Under the pieces are notes generated by a model. That model was not told where the DNA came from. It was given only the letters and a program-made list of their open reading frames with translations, and did not search any database. Shown here one piece after another: positions 25,079-32,682 of a stretch of DNA of 38,957 bases. The position numbers were made by a program, and so were the translations under genes. Source of the DNA: Collinsella sp. An268 (GTDB lineage: Bacteria > Actinomycetota > Coriobacteriia > Coriobacteriales > Coriobacteriaceae); the NCBI RefSeq assembly GCF_002159765.1, contig NZ_NFJH01000016.1, positions 1-38,957 on the forward strand. Reading direction: 5' to 3'. The stretch's first letter is position 1. The number at the start of each line of letters is the position of its first letter.

Positions 25079-26242
25079 TTACGCCAGCGGATGGATCGTC
25101 ACGCCCTTGACCACGCGGTTAACGGTGCCCGTGGGGCTCGGGGTGTCGGGGGTGTTGCCGACGCGCACGGAGTTCAGGAGCGACACCGTCTGACCGACCA
25201 TGATGAACGGCAGAGCAAGGTAGCCCTCGGGCAGCGCCTCGTGGCCGGAGAACGTGAACGACTCGTGCGCGAACGCGGGCTCGACGTCCTGCTGGATGGC
25301 GATGGTCTTCTGGGCGATGCCGTCGCCGTCGATTTCGCTCAGGATGTCGAGGTCGTACTGGCGCGTGTAGGGGTCGTTGTTTACAAAGACGAAGACGAGC
25401 GTCTTGTCGTCAACGAAGCTCTTGGGTCCATGGCGATAGCCCATGCAGCTGTCCCACGAGGTGGCCACGAGGCCGTGCGCGAGCTCGAGGATCTTGAGCT
25501 GGGCCTCCTGGGCGAGACCGGTGAACGAGCCGGAGCCGAGGTAGGTCACGCGGTTGAAGTCACCGGCGAGGAAGGCGGCGACCTCGTCCTCGCGTGCGAT
25601 GACCTCACGGCCCATCGCGGCGATCTCGGACACCCACGCCTTCTTCTGCTCGTCGCTCGCGGTGTCGAAGATGAGGGTCGCGAGCAGCGTCATGCAGCTG
25701 AAGCTACCGGTCATGGCGAAGCCCTTGTCGTTCGCGCGCGGGATGAGGAGCGTCAGCGCATCCGGGTCGTCGGCGCTCTCGACGGCGAGACGCCCTTCAG
25801 GCGCGCAGGTGATGTTGAGGAACTTGACGTTTTTCACGACCTGCTTGGCGATCTCGACGGCAGCCAGGCTCTCCGGGCTGTTGCCCGAGCGGGCGAACGA
25901 GACCACGATGGTCGGGTCCTCGGCGCGCAGGTAATCATAAGGGGCGGACACGATGTCGGTCGTGGCGATGGGCTTGAAATCATACGTGTCGGTATCGCCG
26001 GCGCGGCGTAGATAGCTCGCGCAGGTATCACCGACGTAATCAGAGGTGCCGGCGCCGGTGAAGACGACGACCGTGCGCCCCTCGCCCATGGCGTTGGCCT
26101 CGGCCAAGAACGTCTCAATCGCGGCCTTGTTATCGGTGTAGATCTGGAAGGTGTCCTCCCAGAGGTCGGGCTGCTGGGCAATCTCGGCCGTGGTGATATC
26201 GGCGCCGAGCGCCTTGAGCTCGTCTACGCTCTTCTCAAACAT
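25079..26242 (-). CDS. agaS: AgaS-family SIS-domain enzyme (galactosamine-6-phosphate deaminase/isomerase)
   Basis: A 387-residue protein with two SIS sugar-phosphate domains: the first carries VVVFTGAGTSDYVGD (about 57-72) and SFARSGNSPES (115-125), the second VTYLGSGSFTGLAQEAQLKILELAHG (about 232-258) with the MGYRHGPKSFVDD loop. Length and pattern fit the AgaS family, which converts galactosamine-6-phosphate to tagatose-6-phosphate and ammonia. This product feeds LacC of Region 2. AAAGGA precedes the ATG. GlmS-like isomerases and phosphosugar-binding regulators are less likely because there is no glutaminase or HTH domain. It lies 33 bases after the GntR gene. Confidence 0.88.
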   Translation of the reverse strand: MFEKSVDELKALGADITTAEIAQQPDLWEDTFQIYTDNKAAIETFLAEANAMGEGRTVVVFTGAGTSDYVGDTCASYLRRAGDTDTYDFKPIATTDIVSAPYDYLRAEDPTIVVSFARSGNSPESLAAVEIAKQVVKNVKFLNITCAPEGRLAVESADDPDALTLLIPRANDKGFAMTGSFSCMTLLATLIFDTASDEQKKAWVSEIAAMGREVIAREDEVAAFLAGDFNRVTYLGSGSFTGLAQEAQLKILELAHGLVATSWDSCMGYRHGPKSFVDDKTLVFVFVNNDPYTRQYDLDILSEIDGDGIAQKTIAIQQDVEPAFAHESFTFSGHEALPEGYLALPFIMVGQTVSLLNSVRVGNTPDTPSPTGTVNRVVKGVTIHPLA

Positions 26243-26275
26243 GTACGCATCCTTTCTGTTTGCGTCGGAACGGCA

Positions 26276-27007
26276 CTAATCGCGCCGATGGTGGAAGACC
26301 TTGTACTTGAACTGGTCGCCGCGCGCTACCGAGAGCGTGTACTCGACGACTTCGTTGTTAACGTTATAGGTCGTGCGTACCAAATCGAGTACCGGTGCGT
26401 TCTCGCTGATACCCAGGAGCCGCGCATCCGCGGGACGGGCGATGCTCGCGTAGAACTCCTCCTCCGCCACGCGAATCTCCTCGTGGTAGTCCTTCTCGAT
26501 GATGTCGTAGAGGGGCTTACGCTCCAGAAGCGGACGCTTGAGCGAGAGGAATTTGCGCACCGGAAGATACGAGCGCTCGACCATCATGGGCATGCCGTCA
26601 GCAGAACGGAGGCGCTTCAATTTGAAGATGCGATCTCCCGGACGGATCTGCATGCACTCGGCCATCTTCCCGTCGGCATCGAGTTCGCTGAACTCCAAGA
26701 TGGTCGTCTCGGGCTCGCGCCCCAACTCGCGCATCTGGTCCGTGAAACTGTACGACTGCAAAAGATTTGCTGAATGGGCGGAGCGGTCGGCCACAAAGGT
26801 ACCGCGCCCGTGCTGCCTGACCACGAGCCCCAAACGCTCTAGCTCCTGGAGGGCGAGGCGAACCGTCGTGCGCGACAGTCCGTAACGCTCCGAAAGCTCG
26901 CGCTCTGAGGGCATCAGGTCGCCGGGCCGGTATTCGTATTCGATTTTCTCCGACAGTATATCCACGAGCTGGTCGTAGAGCGGCTGTCGCTTCGATCTCA
27001 TGGCCAT
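26276..27007 (-). CDS. GntR/HutC-family regulator with UTRA domain
   Basis: A 243-residue transcription regulator: winged HTH at about 5-75 (PLYDQLVDILSEKIEYEYRPGDLMPSERELSERYGLSRTTVRLALQELERLGLVVRQHGRGTFV) and a C-terminal UTRA effector domain (MMVERSYLP, EEEFYASIARPADARLLGI, VEYTLSVARGDQFKYKV). Relatives such as NagR/YvoA, AgaR2 and GnbR respond to amino-sugar phosphates, so it likely controls the surrounding PTS/amino-sugar cluster. I start at the ATG at 27007, five bases after GGGAGAG; an ATG two codons later is possible. It is encoded inside the cluster between EIIA and AgaS, in keeping with autoregulation. Confidence 0.88.
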   Translation of the reverse strand: MAMRSKRQPLYDQLVDILSEKIEYEYRPGDLMPSERELSERYGLSRTTVRLALQELERLGLVVRQHGRGTFVADRSAHSANLLQSYSFTDQMRELGREPETTILEFSELDADGKMAECMQIRPGDRIFKLKRLRSADGMPMMVERSYLPVRKFLSLKRPLLERKPLYDIIEKDYHEEIRVAEEEFYASIARPADARLLGISENAPVLDLVRTTYNVNNEVVEYTLSVARGDQFKYKVFHHRRD

Positions 27008-27039
27008 GGGTCTCTCCCCGGCTCCTCGGGCACGCACGT

Positions 27040-27063
27040 CGGGGGCGCCCGAGGGCGCCCCCG
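27040..27063. repeat. 10-bp perfect hairpin between EIIA and gntR
   Basis: CGGGGGCGCC (27040-27049) and GGCGCCCCCG (27054-27063) pair fully around four bases. It has no T tail, so it more probably stabilises or processes the transcript than ends it. Confidence 0.6.
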
Positions 27064-27080
27064 ATCCGAGGTGTCAGATC

Positions 27081-27515
27081 CTACATCTCGTCGTCCTCGT
27101 CGTCCTCATCGTCGCCCGCGGTCGGGAGCGCCATGGTGATCACGCCGTCCTTGCCGACCTGAACGGCCTTCTCGACCAGCTCGTCGAGGGTAGAGGAGTC
27201 GCTGCGGGTCATGATGAGCTCGATGAGCATCGGCAGGTTGGTGCCGGCGACCACGGCCATGTTGTCCACATCGGCGGAGACGAGCATCGACTGGTTGAAC
27301 GGGGTGCCGCCCAGAAGGTCCACAAAGACGAGGACGCCGTCCTGCTCAGAGCGCATCTTGGTGATGGCGGCGCGCAGCGTGTCGGCGTACTCGCCCGCCT
27401 TGTCGCCCTCAAAGGGGACGATCTCGAAGGCAGGCTGCTCGCCGGCGACCATGTCGATGGCGCTCTTGAGGCCGTTGGAGAAGTGACCGTGGCCGGTCAG
27501 AATGAATCCGATCAT
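27081..27515 (-). CDS. PTS mannose-family EIIA component
   Basis: Cytoplasmic phosphocarrier of a mannose-family (Man/Aga/Gnb type) PTS. The 144-residue protein opens MIGFILTGHGHFSNGL, with H9 as the phosphorylation site, and carries the FVDLLGGTPFNQS block. It is a free EIIA, not fused to EIIB. The C terminus ends in a strongly acidic tail (DDEDDEDDEM). I chose the ATG at 27515 because AAGGAGG lies eight bases upstream. It sits downstream of the TPR gene, separated from EIID, whereas in most such operons the EIIA gene adjoins the other components. Homologous roles: AgaF, GnbA or ManX-N. Confidence 0.92.
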   Translation of the reverse strand: MIGFILTGHGHFSNGLKSAIDMVAGEQPAFEIVPFEGDKAGEYADTLRAAITKMRSEQDGVLVFVDLLGGTPFNQSMLVSADVDNMAVVAGTNLPMLIELIMTRSDSSTLDELVEKAVQVGKDGVITMALPTAGDDEDDEDDEM

Positions 27516-27643
27516 AAGAGGTACCTCCTTAATACACACCCCGAACCTCATCGGGGTAGATGCCATGTTGGTAATATCTGGTAGACGTCGGCAGACGTCC
27601 CGGAATCGTCAACCACATGCAGCCGCGAAAGCGACCGCAACGC

Positions 27644-28267
27644 TTAGCCCTCCGCAGGCGCCTGGGGACGCTGCGCCGCTTTGAGCTCGTCGAAGCGCGC
27701 GCGGTAGGCGCGGGCGCGCTCCTTGTTGCCGGCGTTGGCGTACTGCTTCGCCAGCAGAAAATACAGCTTCCCCTTCTGCGCGTCGTTCGCGTTGGGAAGC
27801 AGGGATTCCATCTTGTCGATCATGTCATGCCGATACCCGCACACAATGTCGTAGGTGAGCTGGCAGTCGGCTATCACCGCGCGATCGGCACCCTTGACGG
27901 CCTTGAGGTCGGCCAAGAGCTCTTTCGCACGCTTCCTGTTGCCCGCTTGGGCGTAGTAGTTAAAAGCCAACGCGTCAATCTCCGCTTGGCGCTTGGCTGA
28001 GTTGCGCATGCGGAGCATCAGCTCGAGCATGCGCTCGGCGAGCTCGCGCTCGCCCCGGCCCTCATGGACGAAGAACCGGTACTTGTGCTGCTGATACGTG
28101 GTGAAAAGAATGCGCGGGAGAAACCTGTTGAGGTCACAGAACGCCTCGTCGTAGAGACCTGTCGAGATAAAGGCCTGGATGCGCATGTCATAGTAGCGCT
28201 TGGCGCCCTCGGTGCCCAAGAAGTAGACAACGAGAAACACGATGAATGCGATAACGGCGGGATTCAC
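27644..28267 (-). CDS. Membrane-anchored TPR-like protein inside the PTS cluster
   Basis: About 207 residues. The N terminus (NPAVIAFIVFLVVYFLGTEG) is one transmembrane helix with no cleavage site evident; the remainder is helical, with TPR-like repeats: AFISTGLYDEAFCDLNRFLPR, ALAFNYYAQAGNRKRAKELLADLK and LYFLLAKQYANAGNKERARAYRARFDELK. The C terminus ends in a loose Pro/Ala tail. It should hang in the cytoplasm or face it from the membrane. I chose the GTG at 28267, five bases after AAGGA; the ATG at 28273 is possible but overlaps that site. I do not recognise a named family or function. Its place between EIID and EIIA suggests a scaffold or assembly role with this PTS, which is inference only. 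Confidence 0.8.
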   Translation of the reverse strand: MNPAVIAFIVFLVVYFLGTEGAKRYYDMRIQAFISTGLYDEAFCDLNRFLPRILFTTYQQHKYRFFVHEGRGERELAERMLELMLRMRNSAKRQAEIDALAFNYYAQAGNRKRAKELLADLKAVKGADRAVIADCQLTYDIVCGYRHDMIDKMESLLPNANDAQKGKLYFLLAKQYANAGNKERARAYRARFDELKAAQRPQAPAEG

Positions 28268-28340
28268 GAGCATCCTTCTCTCTCAGGGCGCCAGGCGCGC
28301 CCATGGGGGACAAAACGCGCCTGCGTTATGCGCCGTGCGA

Positions 28341-28412
28341 CAAAAAGCGGACGCACGCCTCGGGAGAATGGGAAAGAACCGGCGCGGTTCCAACCGTGAG
28401 GCGCACGTCCGC
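28341..28412 (-). terminator. Internal terminator between EIID and the TPR gene
   Basis: On the minus strand GCGGACG..CGCCTC (28412-28398) pairs with GAGGCG..CGTCCGC (28361-28347) through 13 of 15 positions and is followed by five T (28346-28342). The long loop carries a second small stem (GGTTGGAACC). It lies about 75 bases after the EIID stop and splits the cluster. Confidence 0.75.
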
Positions 28413-28486
28413 TCCAATCCGTCTCGCGACGGAAAGCGGCACCCCGTGCGGGAGGCGCGGGGCGCCGCAACGCAGACCGGAAGGTC

Positions 28487-29308
28487 TTAGCCCTTGGCGA
28501 CCCAGCCAAGAGCGCCGAGCACGATGCCCAGGATCAGGACGATGAAGATCGCCTTGGTCGAGGTCATGCCCTTCTTGCCGAGCAGCCAGTACACGAAGCC
28601 AACGAGCGCCGCAGGCACGAGCTTGGGGCAGATGACGTTGGCGATGTGCTGCAGGTCGACCGTAACGCCACCCAGATCGATCGGGGCGGTGATGACGATG
28701 CCGACGTTGGTGGAGACAAGCGCGCCGACCATGAAGACGCCCATGACGGTAGCGGCGTCGGTGATGGCGTTCAGCTGGTCGCTCATCGTGGTGACGAGCT
28801 TCATGCCCTGATCGTAGGCGATGTAGGTCTGCTTGCAGCGGAACCAGTCGACCACGATGTTGACGGCAATCCAGATGAAGATGCCGAGCGGGTTGCCCTG
28901 CATGGCCATGTTGGCGGCAAGAGCGCCGAAGATGGTCGGGAGCAGGGAGCCGAAGATGGAGTCGCCGATGGAGGCGAGCGGGCCCATGAGGCCGGTCTTC
29001 AGCGAGGCGACCGTCTCGAGGCTGTCGAGACCGTCGGTCTCCTCGAGGGCGAGGTCGATGCCCGTGATGATGGTGTTCAGGAAGTTCGAGGTGTTGAAGA
29101 ACGGGGCGCACTGGGTGCGGGCGGCGGTCTTCAGGGCCTCGGTGTTGTCCCCGTAGATCTTGCGGAGCTGCGGCAGGATGATCCAGAGGTAACCGGAGTG
29201 CTGCATACGCTCGTAGTTCCAACCGGCCTGGAAGCCAAGCAGGTTACGACGGTTAATCTGCTGGAAGTCAGCCTTAGTGAGCTTGTAGCCAGTGGTATTA
29301 GAGCTCAT
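28487..29308 (-). CDS. PTS mannose-family EIID component
   Basis: Membrane subunit that, with EIIC, forms the translocation pore of the mannose-family permease. 273 residues: an N-terminal cytoplasmic part (LTKADFQQINRRNLLGFQAGWNYERMQHSGYLW, typical of EIID), the MGPLASIGDSIFGSLLPTIFGALAANMAMQGNPLGIFIW core and further hydrophobic stretches near the C terminus (VPAALVGFVYWLLG and AIFIVLILGIVLGALGWVAKG). I start at the ATG at 29308, with GGGAG nine bases upstream; an ATG at 29317 sits too close to that site. The start overlaps the end of EIIC by 11 bases, so the two are coupled. A terminator follows. Confidence 0.92.
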   Translation of the reverse strand: MSSNTTGYKLTKADFQQINRRNLLGFQAGWNYERMQHSGYLWIILPQLRKIYGDNTEALKTAARTQCAPFFNTSNFLNTIITGIDLALEETDGLDSLETVASLKTGLMGPLASIGDSIFGSLLPTIFGALAANMAMQGNPLGIFIWIAVNIVVDWFRCKQTYIAYDQGMKLVTTMSDQLNAITDAATVMGVFMVGALVSTNVGIVITAPIDLGGVTVDLQHIANVICPKLVPAALVGFVYWLLGKKGMTSTKAIFIVLILGIVLGALGWVAKG

Positions 29309-30185
29309 CGTCGTCATCTCCCTCCGCACCAGCAGCGACGGCGGCAACGGGAGCGGCCTGATGCTGCTGATAGTAGATGTAGGCGAGCGCGAAGCCGATG
29401 AGGGCGATCGTCAGCATGGACAGCGAGTTGTAGTCGCCGCCTGCGATCTCAGCACCAGCAGCGCCGGCAACGGTGGCGACATCGCCGCTGATGCCCGCGA
29501 TGCTCGTGAAGGCGGTGCCGAGGAGGGCAGCGATCACGAAGCCGAGGATCAGGTAGGCAACGTGCTTCTTAACGGGCAGGTAACGGAGCAGGATGGCGAA
29601 GCCCACGGCGGGGAGCATACCGCCGGCGACCGTGAGGCCGGTGCCGAGCCAGGCAAGATCGCCGTTGAGGGCGGTGGTGATGGCCTCGACCAGCGGCTGG
29701 CCGAATGCGAGGGCCAGGAACACCGGGACCATACGGCTAAGCATCCAGGAAACAGCGCCCATGAGGTAGTGGACGTTGTAGGCGTTCCAGTTCATCTTCT
29801 CGATATCGGCATCGCAGGCGTGACCCCAGAAGGTGTTGGCCATACGACCGAGGATATCGGTGTAGACGAGGATAGCGGCCACCGGCACGCCGAGGGCGGC
29901 GAGCGCCTGCTCCGGGTCCATGCCAGCGCTGACGGCGAAGGCCGTGGCGATGAGGGTGCCGGAGTTCGCGTCGATACGGGACGCGCCACCAAAGGTGCCG
30001 ACGCCCAGGATGGTGAGCTGCATGCTACCACCGATGAAGAGACCAGTTGCCATATCGCCCATTACCAGGCCGGTGATGAAACCGGAGAACACGGCGGAGC
30101 CAGCACTGGAGTACCAGTGGAGCTCGTCCATGATCTGGAAGCCTGCATAGAGGGTGAGCAAAAGAATTTGCCACCAAGCAATCAT
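29298..30185 (-). CDS. PTS mannose-family EIIC component
   Basis: Polytopic inner-membrane subunit of the mannose-family permease, 295 residues with several hydrophobic helices. The N terminus (MIAWWQILLLTLYAGFQIMDELHWYSSAGSAVFSGFITGLVMGDM) and the block GLFIGGSMQLTILGVGTFGGASRIDANSGT are typical of EIIC of the Aga/Gnb/Sor group. It ends in an unusual Ala-rich, acidic cytoplasmic tail (AAGAEGDDDDEL). AAGGAGG precedes the ATG closely. The EIIC end overlaps the EIID start. The 95-base gap to EIIB carries a 7-bp hairpin. Confidence 0.93.
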   Translation of the reverse strand: MIAWWQILLLTLYAGFQIMDELHWYSSAGSAVFSGFITGLVMGDMATGLFIGGSMQLTILGVGTFGGASRIDANSGTLIATAFAVSAGMDPEQALAALGVPVAAILVYTDILGRMANTFWGHACDADIEKMNWNAYNVHYLMGAVSWMLSRMVPVFLALAFGQPLVEAITTALNGDLAWLGTGLTVAGGMLPAVGFAILLRYLPVKKHVAYLILGFVIAALLGTAFTSIAGISGDVATVAGAAGAEIAGGDYNSLSMLTIALIGFALAYIYYQQHQAAPVAAVAAGAEGDDDDEL

Positions 30186-30241
30186 GGTTTTCCTCCTTCT
30201 TCCAATCTCGAACGTAAACGTACATTCCTTACGCTATGTCA

Positions 30242-30265
30242 AGCCGTGCATCTCCCCTCACGGCT
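30242..30265 (-). other. Small hairpin between EIIB and EIIC
   Basis: AGCCGTG (30242-30248) pairs with CACGGCT (30259-30265). On the minus strand it is followed by a perfect -35-like TTGACA, with no good -10 at 16-18 bases. Possible processing site or weak internal promoter. Confidence 0.35.
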
Positions 30266-30280
30266 CAGCACCAAAGAAAC

Positions 30281-30745
30281 TTAGAGCTTGAAGTCCTGCG
30301 GGTTGTCCTGCGGGGTAAGCTGGATAACCATCGGGACGCCCATGCTCTGAAGCTCGGTCAGCGCGTCGACGTCGTCCTGGCCGCAGTTGATGTTGCGGCT
30401 GTAGCTCTTGACGATATCCATCGACGTGATGTTGCCGAGGATGATCTGATCAAACTTGACGCCGGCCTTGGCGAGCTTGAGATAGGTCTCGGGCTTCTTG
30501 ACGACGATGAACAGACGCTGAGCGTCGTACTTGCCAGCAAGGATGTTGGCAGCGGCCTTCTCAACGGGAAGGACGGAAAGCTTGCAGGTAGCGGGCGTAG
30601 CCATGCGCAGAACCTGCTTCTGGGTAGCATCCTCGGCGATCTGATCGTCGACGACCATGAAGCGGCTCACCTGACGAGCGTTAGCCCAGAGGTTGCCCAC
30701 CTGGCCATGAATCAGACGGAAATCAACGCGTGCACCTACGATCAT
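30281..30745 (-). CDS. PTS mannose-family EIIB component
   Basis: Cytoplasmic phosphotransfer subunit that receives phosphate from EIIA-His9 and passes it to the sugar. 154 residues with the phosphorylation site VDFRLIHGQVGNLWA (H13). It belongs to the sorbose/Aga/Gnb-type EIIB group. I place the start at the ATG at 30745, nine bases after AAGGAG, because a TTG at 30754 would touch that site. There is only one base between the GH35 stop and this ATG, so it is translationally coupled with the beta-galactosidase. Likely cognate of EIIA at 27081. Confidence 0.93.
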   Translation of the reverse strand: MIVGARVDFRLIHGQVGNLWANARQVSRFMVVDDQIAEDATQKQVLRMATPATCKLSVLPVEKAAANILAGKYDAQRLFIVVKKPETYLKLAKAGVKFDQIILGNITSMDIVKSYSRNINCGQDDVDALTELQSMGVPMVIQLTPQDNPQDFKL

Positions 30746-30746
30746 G

Positions 30747-32555
30747 TCACTCAACTCCTTCGGTCTCGAGTGTGTGGATGAGAGGCTCGGCGCGCAGGGA
30801 GATGGCGTCGCGGACGTGCCCCTCGGTTTCGAACAAAACGAGCTCGTTGACCCCGGCGCGCGTCAGCCCATGCGGCACGTAGAGGGTTGCGATGGGACCG
30901 ATCTCCCAGTAGCGCCCCACGTTGGTACCGTTGACAAACGCGACACCCTTGCCAAAGCCCGTGGTGTCGATAAAGGTATCCGCCGGCTCGTCGAGCGTGA
31001 ACTCGAAGCGGGTGAACGAGGGCGTGCCCTCGGCCCAACCGGCGGAATAATCGATAGCCGAGATGTCGTCGAGCGGGAGCGTATAGGCTTCCCAGTTCTG
31101 GACAAAGTGGAGGTCGACGCACACGCCGGTACGGATGCCCTTGTGCTGCGTGTCGGCCAGAAGCTTATGGCCGTAGTTCACGCGGCCCATGTTCTCCATA
31201 AGGATGTCGAGGCGGTTCTCGCGCTCCGGAAGCACGCAGCGGATATCCTCGCCGATGTGCTCCTGATACTGCGTGGCGACGAGCTTGCCCTCCACGTAGA
31301 CCTTCGCACGGTCGCGCCCGTCGATGACGCGGATGCGCTCCTCGGCGTCCGGCGCCACATCGCGCTCGATGCGCGTGCGGTAGAGCGTGTAGCCATAGGA
31401 CTGGCCCATATCCTCCATCGCCTGGGGATACAGCGACCGCACCGGCTCGGACAGGTTGTCAAGGTTCTCAAAGAGACCGGTGCGACCCGTCATGGTGAGG
31501 GCGTCCTCGGAGCACGCAACAGCCTGCTTGATGAGGGGCTCCGCCGTCCACGCATCCGGGAAGAGATCGCGCACGACGTCGCGAAGCTTGTACCACTTCT
31601 CGGTGGGGTTACCCTCCTCGTTGAGCGGCGCGTCGTAGTCGTAGCTCGTAACCTGATGCAGGTCGTGGGTGTGGCGAGCCGAGCAGCCGTTCATAAAGCC
31701 GAAGTTCGTGCCGCCGTGGAACATGTAGAGGTTGATGCTGCCGCCGAGCTCCAAAAGCTCGCGGACGCAGTCGGCCAGGTCCTGCGCATCGCGGCGAATC
31801 ACGTTCTCCCCCCAGCGGTTGAACCAGCCGTCCCAGAACTCCATGCACATAAGGGGCCAGTTCTTACCATGCTCCTCATGGAAGGCCTTGAGCGCAGCGA
31901 AGTTCTCCTTTGAGCGGGACCCGAAGTTGCCCGTCACGAAGACGTCGTCATCGATGAGCGTGCCGGCGCGCAGGCACCCGCGCCACGGACCGTCAGAGGT
32001 GCAGAGCGGCACGTCGACGCCGCGCTCGAGCATGAGGTCGCGAATCGCGCGCAGGTACTCCTTATCCTCGCAGTAGGAGCCGTACTCGTTCTCCACCTGC
32101 ATCATGATGATATTGCCGCCGCGGGTGATCTGACGCTCGGTCAGGATGGGCATGAGCGCATCGTAATAGCGCGCAACGCATGCGAGGAACTTGGGATCGC
32201 GCGAACGGGGGCGCATGGTGCGATCGGTGAGCAGCCATGCCGGCAGGCCGCCGAACTCCCACTCGCCGCAAGAGAACGGCGTGGGCCGCACGATAATCCA
32301 AAGGCCGAGCTCGGCCGCCTCATCAAGGAAGCGGGCCACGTCGGCGATGCCCTCGAAATCGAAGACGCCAGGCTCGGGCTCGTGCAGGTTCCACGGCATG
32401 TAGGTCTCAACGGTGTTGAAACCCATCGCCTTCAGGTTGTACAGAGAGTGATGCCAGTCAGAAGGATGAACACGGAAGTAGTGAATCGCGCCGGAGAGGA
32501 TGGTGAAGGGTTCACCGTCGAGTAGGAACCGATCGCGAATCTCAAATGTGTGCAT
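30747..32555 (-). CDS. GH35 beta-galactosidase (BgaC/GnbG-like), cytoplasmic
   Basis: A 602-residue family 35 glycoside hydrolase close in size to S. pneumoniae BgaC, which is specific for Gal-beta-1,3-linked HexNAc. The acid/base is expected in MMQVENEYGSY (E157) and the nucleophile in PLMCMEFWDGWFNRWG (E239). Other GH35 marks: SGAIHYFRVHPSDW, GFNTVETYMPWNLHEP and a C-terminal all-beta region. There is no signal peptide, so it acts inside the cell. The cluster suggests the substrate is galacto-N-biose or lacto-N-biose, possibly phosphorylated by the PTS; products would be galactose and a HexNAc(-6-P). AAGGAGG precedes the ATG at 32555. First gene of the leftward cluster, with a good promoter upstream. 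Confidence 0.92.
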   Translation of the reverse strand: MHTFEIRDRFLLDGEPFTILSGAIHYFRVHPSDWHHSLYNLKAMGFNTVETYMPWNLHEPEPGVFDFEGIADVARFLDEAAELGLWIIVRPTPFSCGEWEFGGLPAWLLTDRTMRPRSRDPKFLACVARYYDALMPILTERQITRGGNIIMMQVENEYGSYCEDKEYLRAIRDLMLERGVDVPLCTSDGPWRGCLRAGTLIDDDVFVTGNFGSRSKENFAALKAFHEEHGKNWPLMCMEFWDGWFNRWGENVIRRDAQDLADCVRELLELGGSINLYMFHGGTNFGFMNGCSARHTHDLHQVTSYDYDAPLNEEGNPTEKWYKLRDVVRDLFPDAWTAEPLIKQAVACSEDALTMTGRTGLFENLDNLSEPVRSLYPQAMEDMGQSYGYTLYRTRIERDVAPDAEERIRVIDGRDRAKVYVEGKLVATQYQEHIGEDIRCVLPERENRLDILMENMGRVNYGHKLLADTQHKGIRTGVCVDLHFVQNWEAYTLPLDDISAIDYSAGWAEGTPSFTRFEFTLDEPADTFIDTTGFGKGVAFVNGTNVGRYWEIGPIATLYVPHGLTRAGVNELVLFETEGHVRDAISLRAEPLIHTLETEGVE

Positions 32556-32625
32556 GCTCCTCCTTGCTCCTACCGGGCCGACTGCCGCACAGCAATGGCC
32601 ATGCAGTCCGTCGCTGATGGTAGTC

Positions 32626-32682
32626 ACTATACACGCTCTCTCGATACATGTCGACAAATTGTGTAGAGCAGGATGAACGGTA
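32626..32682 (-). promoter_or_regulatory. Promoter of the GH35-PTS cluster with TACCGTTCAT motif
   Basis: On the minus strand a TCGACA -35 box (32654-32649) and a TATAGT -10 box (32631-32626) are 17 bases apart, each one mismatch from consensus. The 10-mer TACCGTTCAT reads in the same direction at 32682-32673, just upstream, as before galM. Transcription should start near 32619. Confidence 0.7.
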
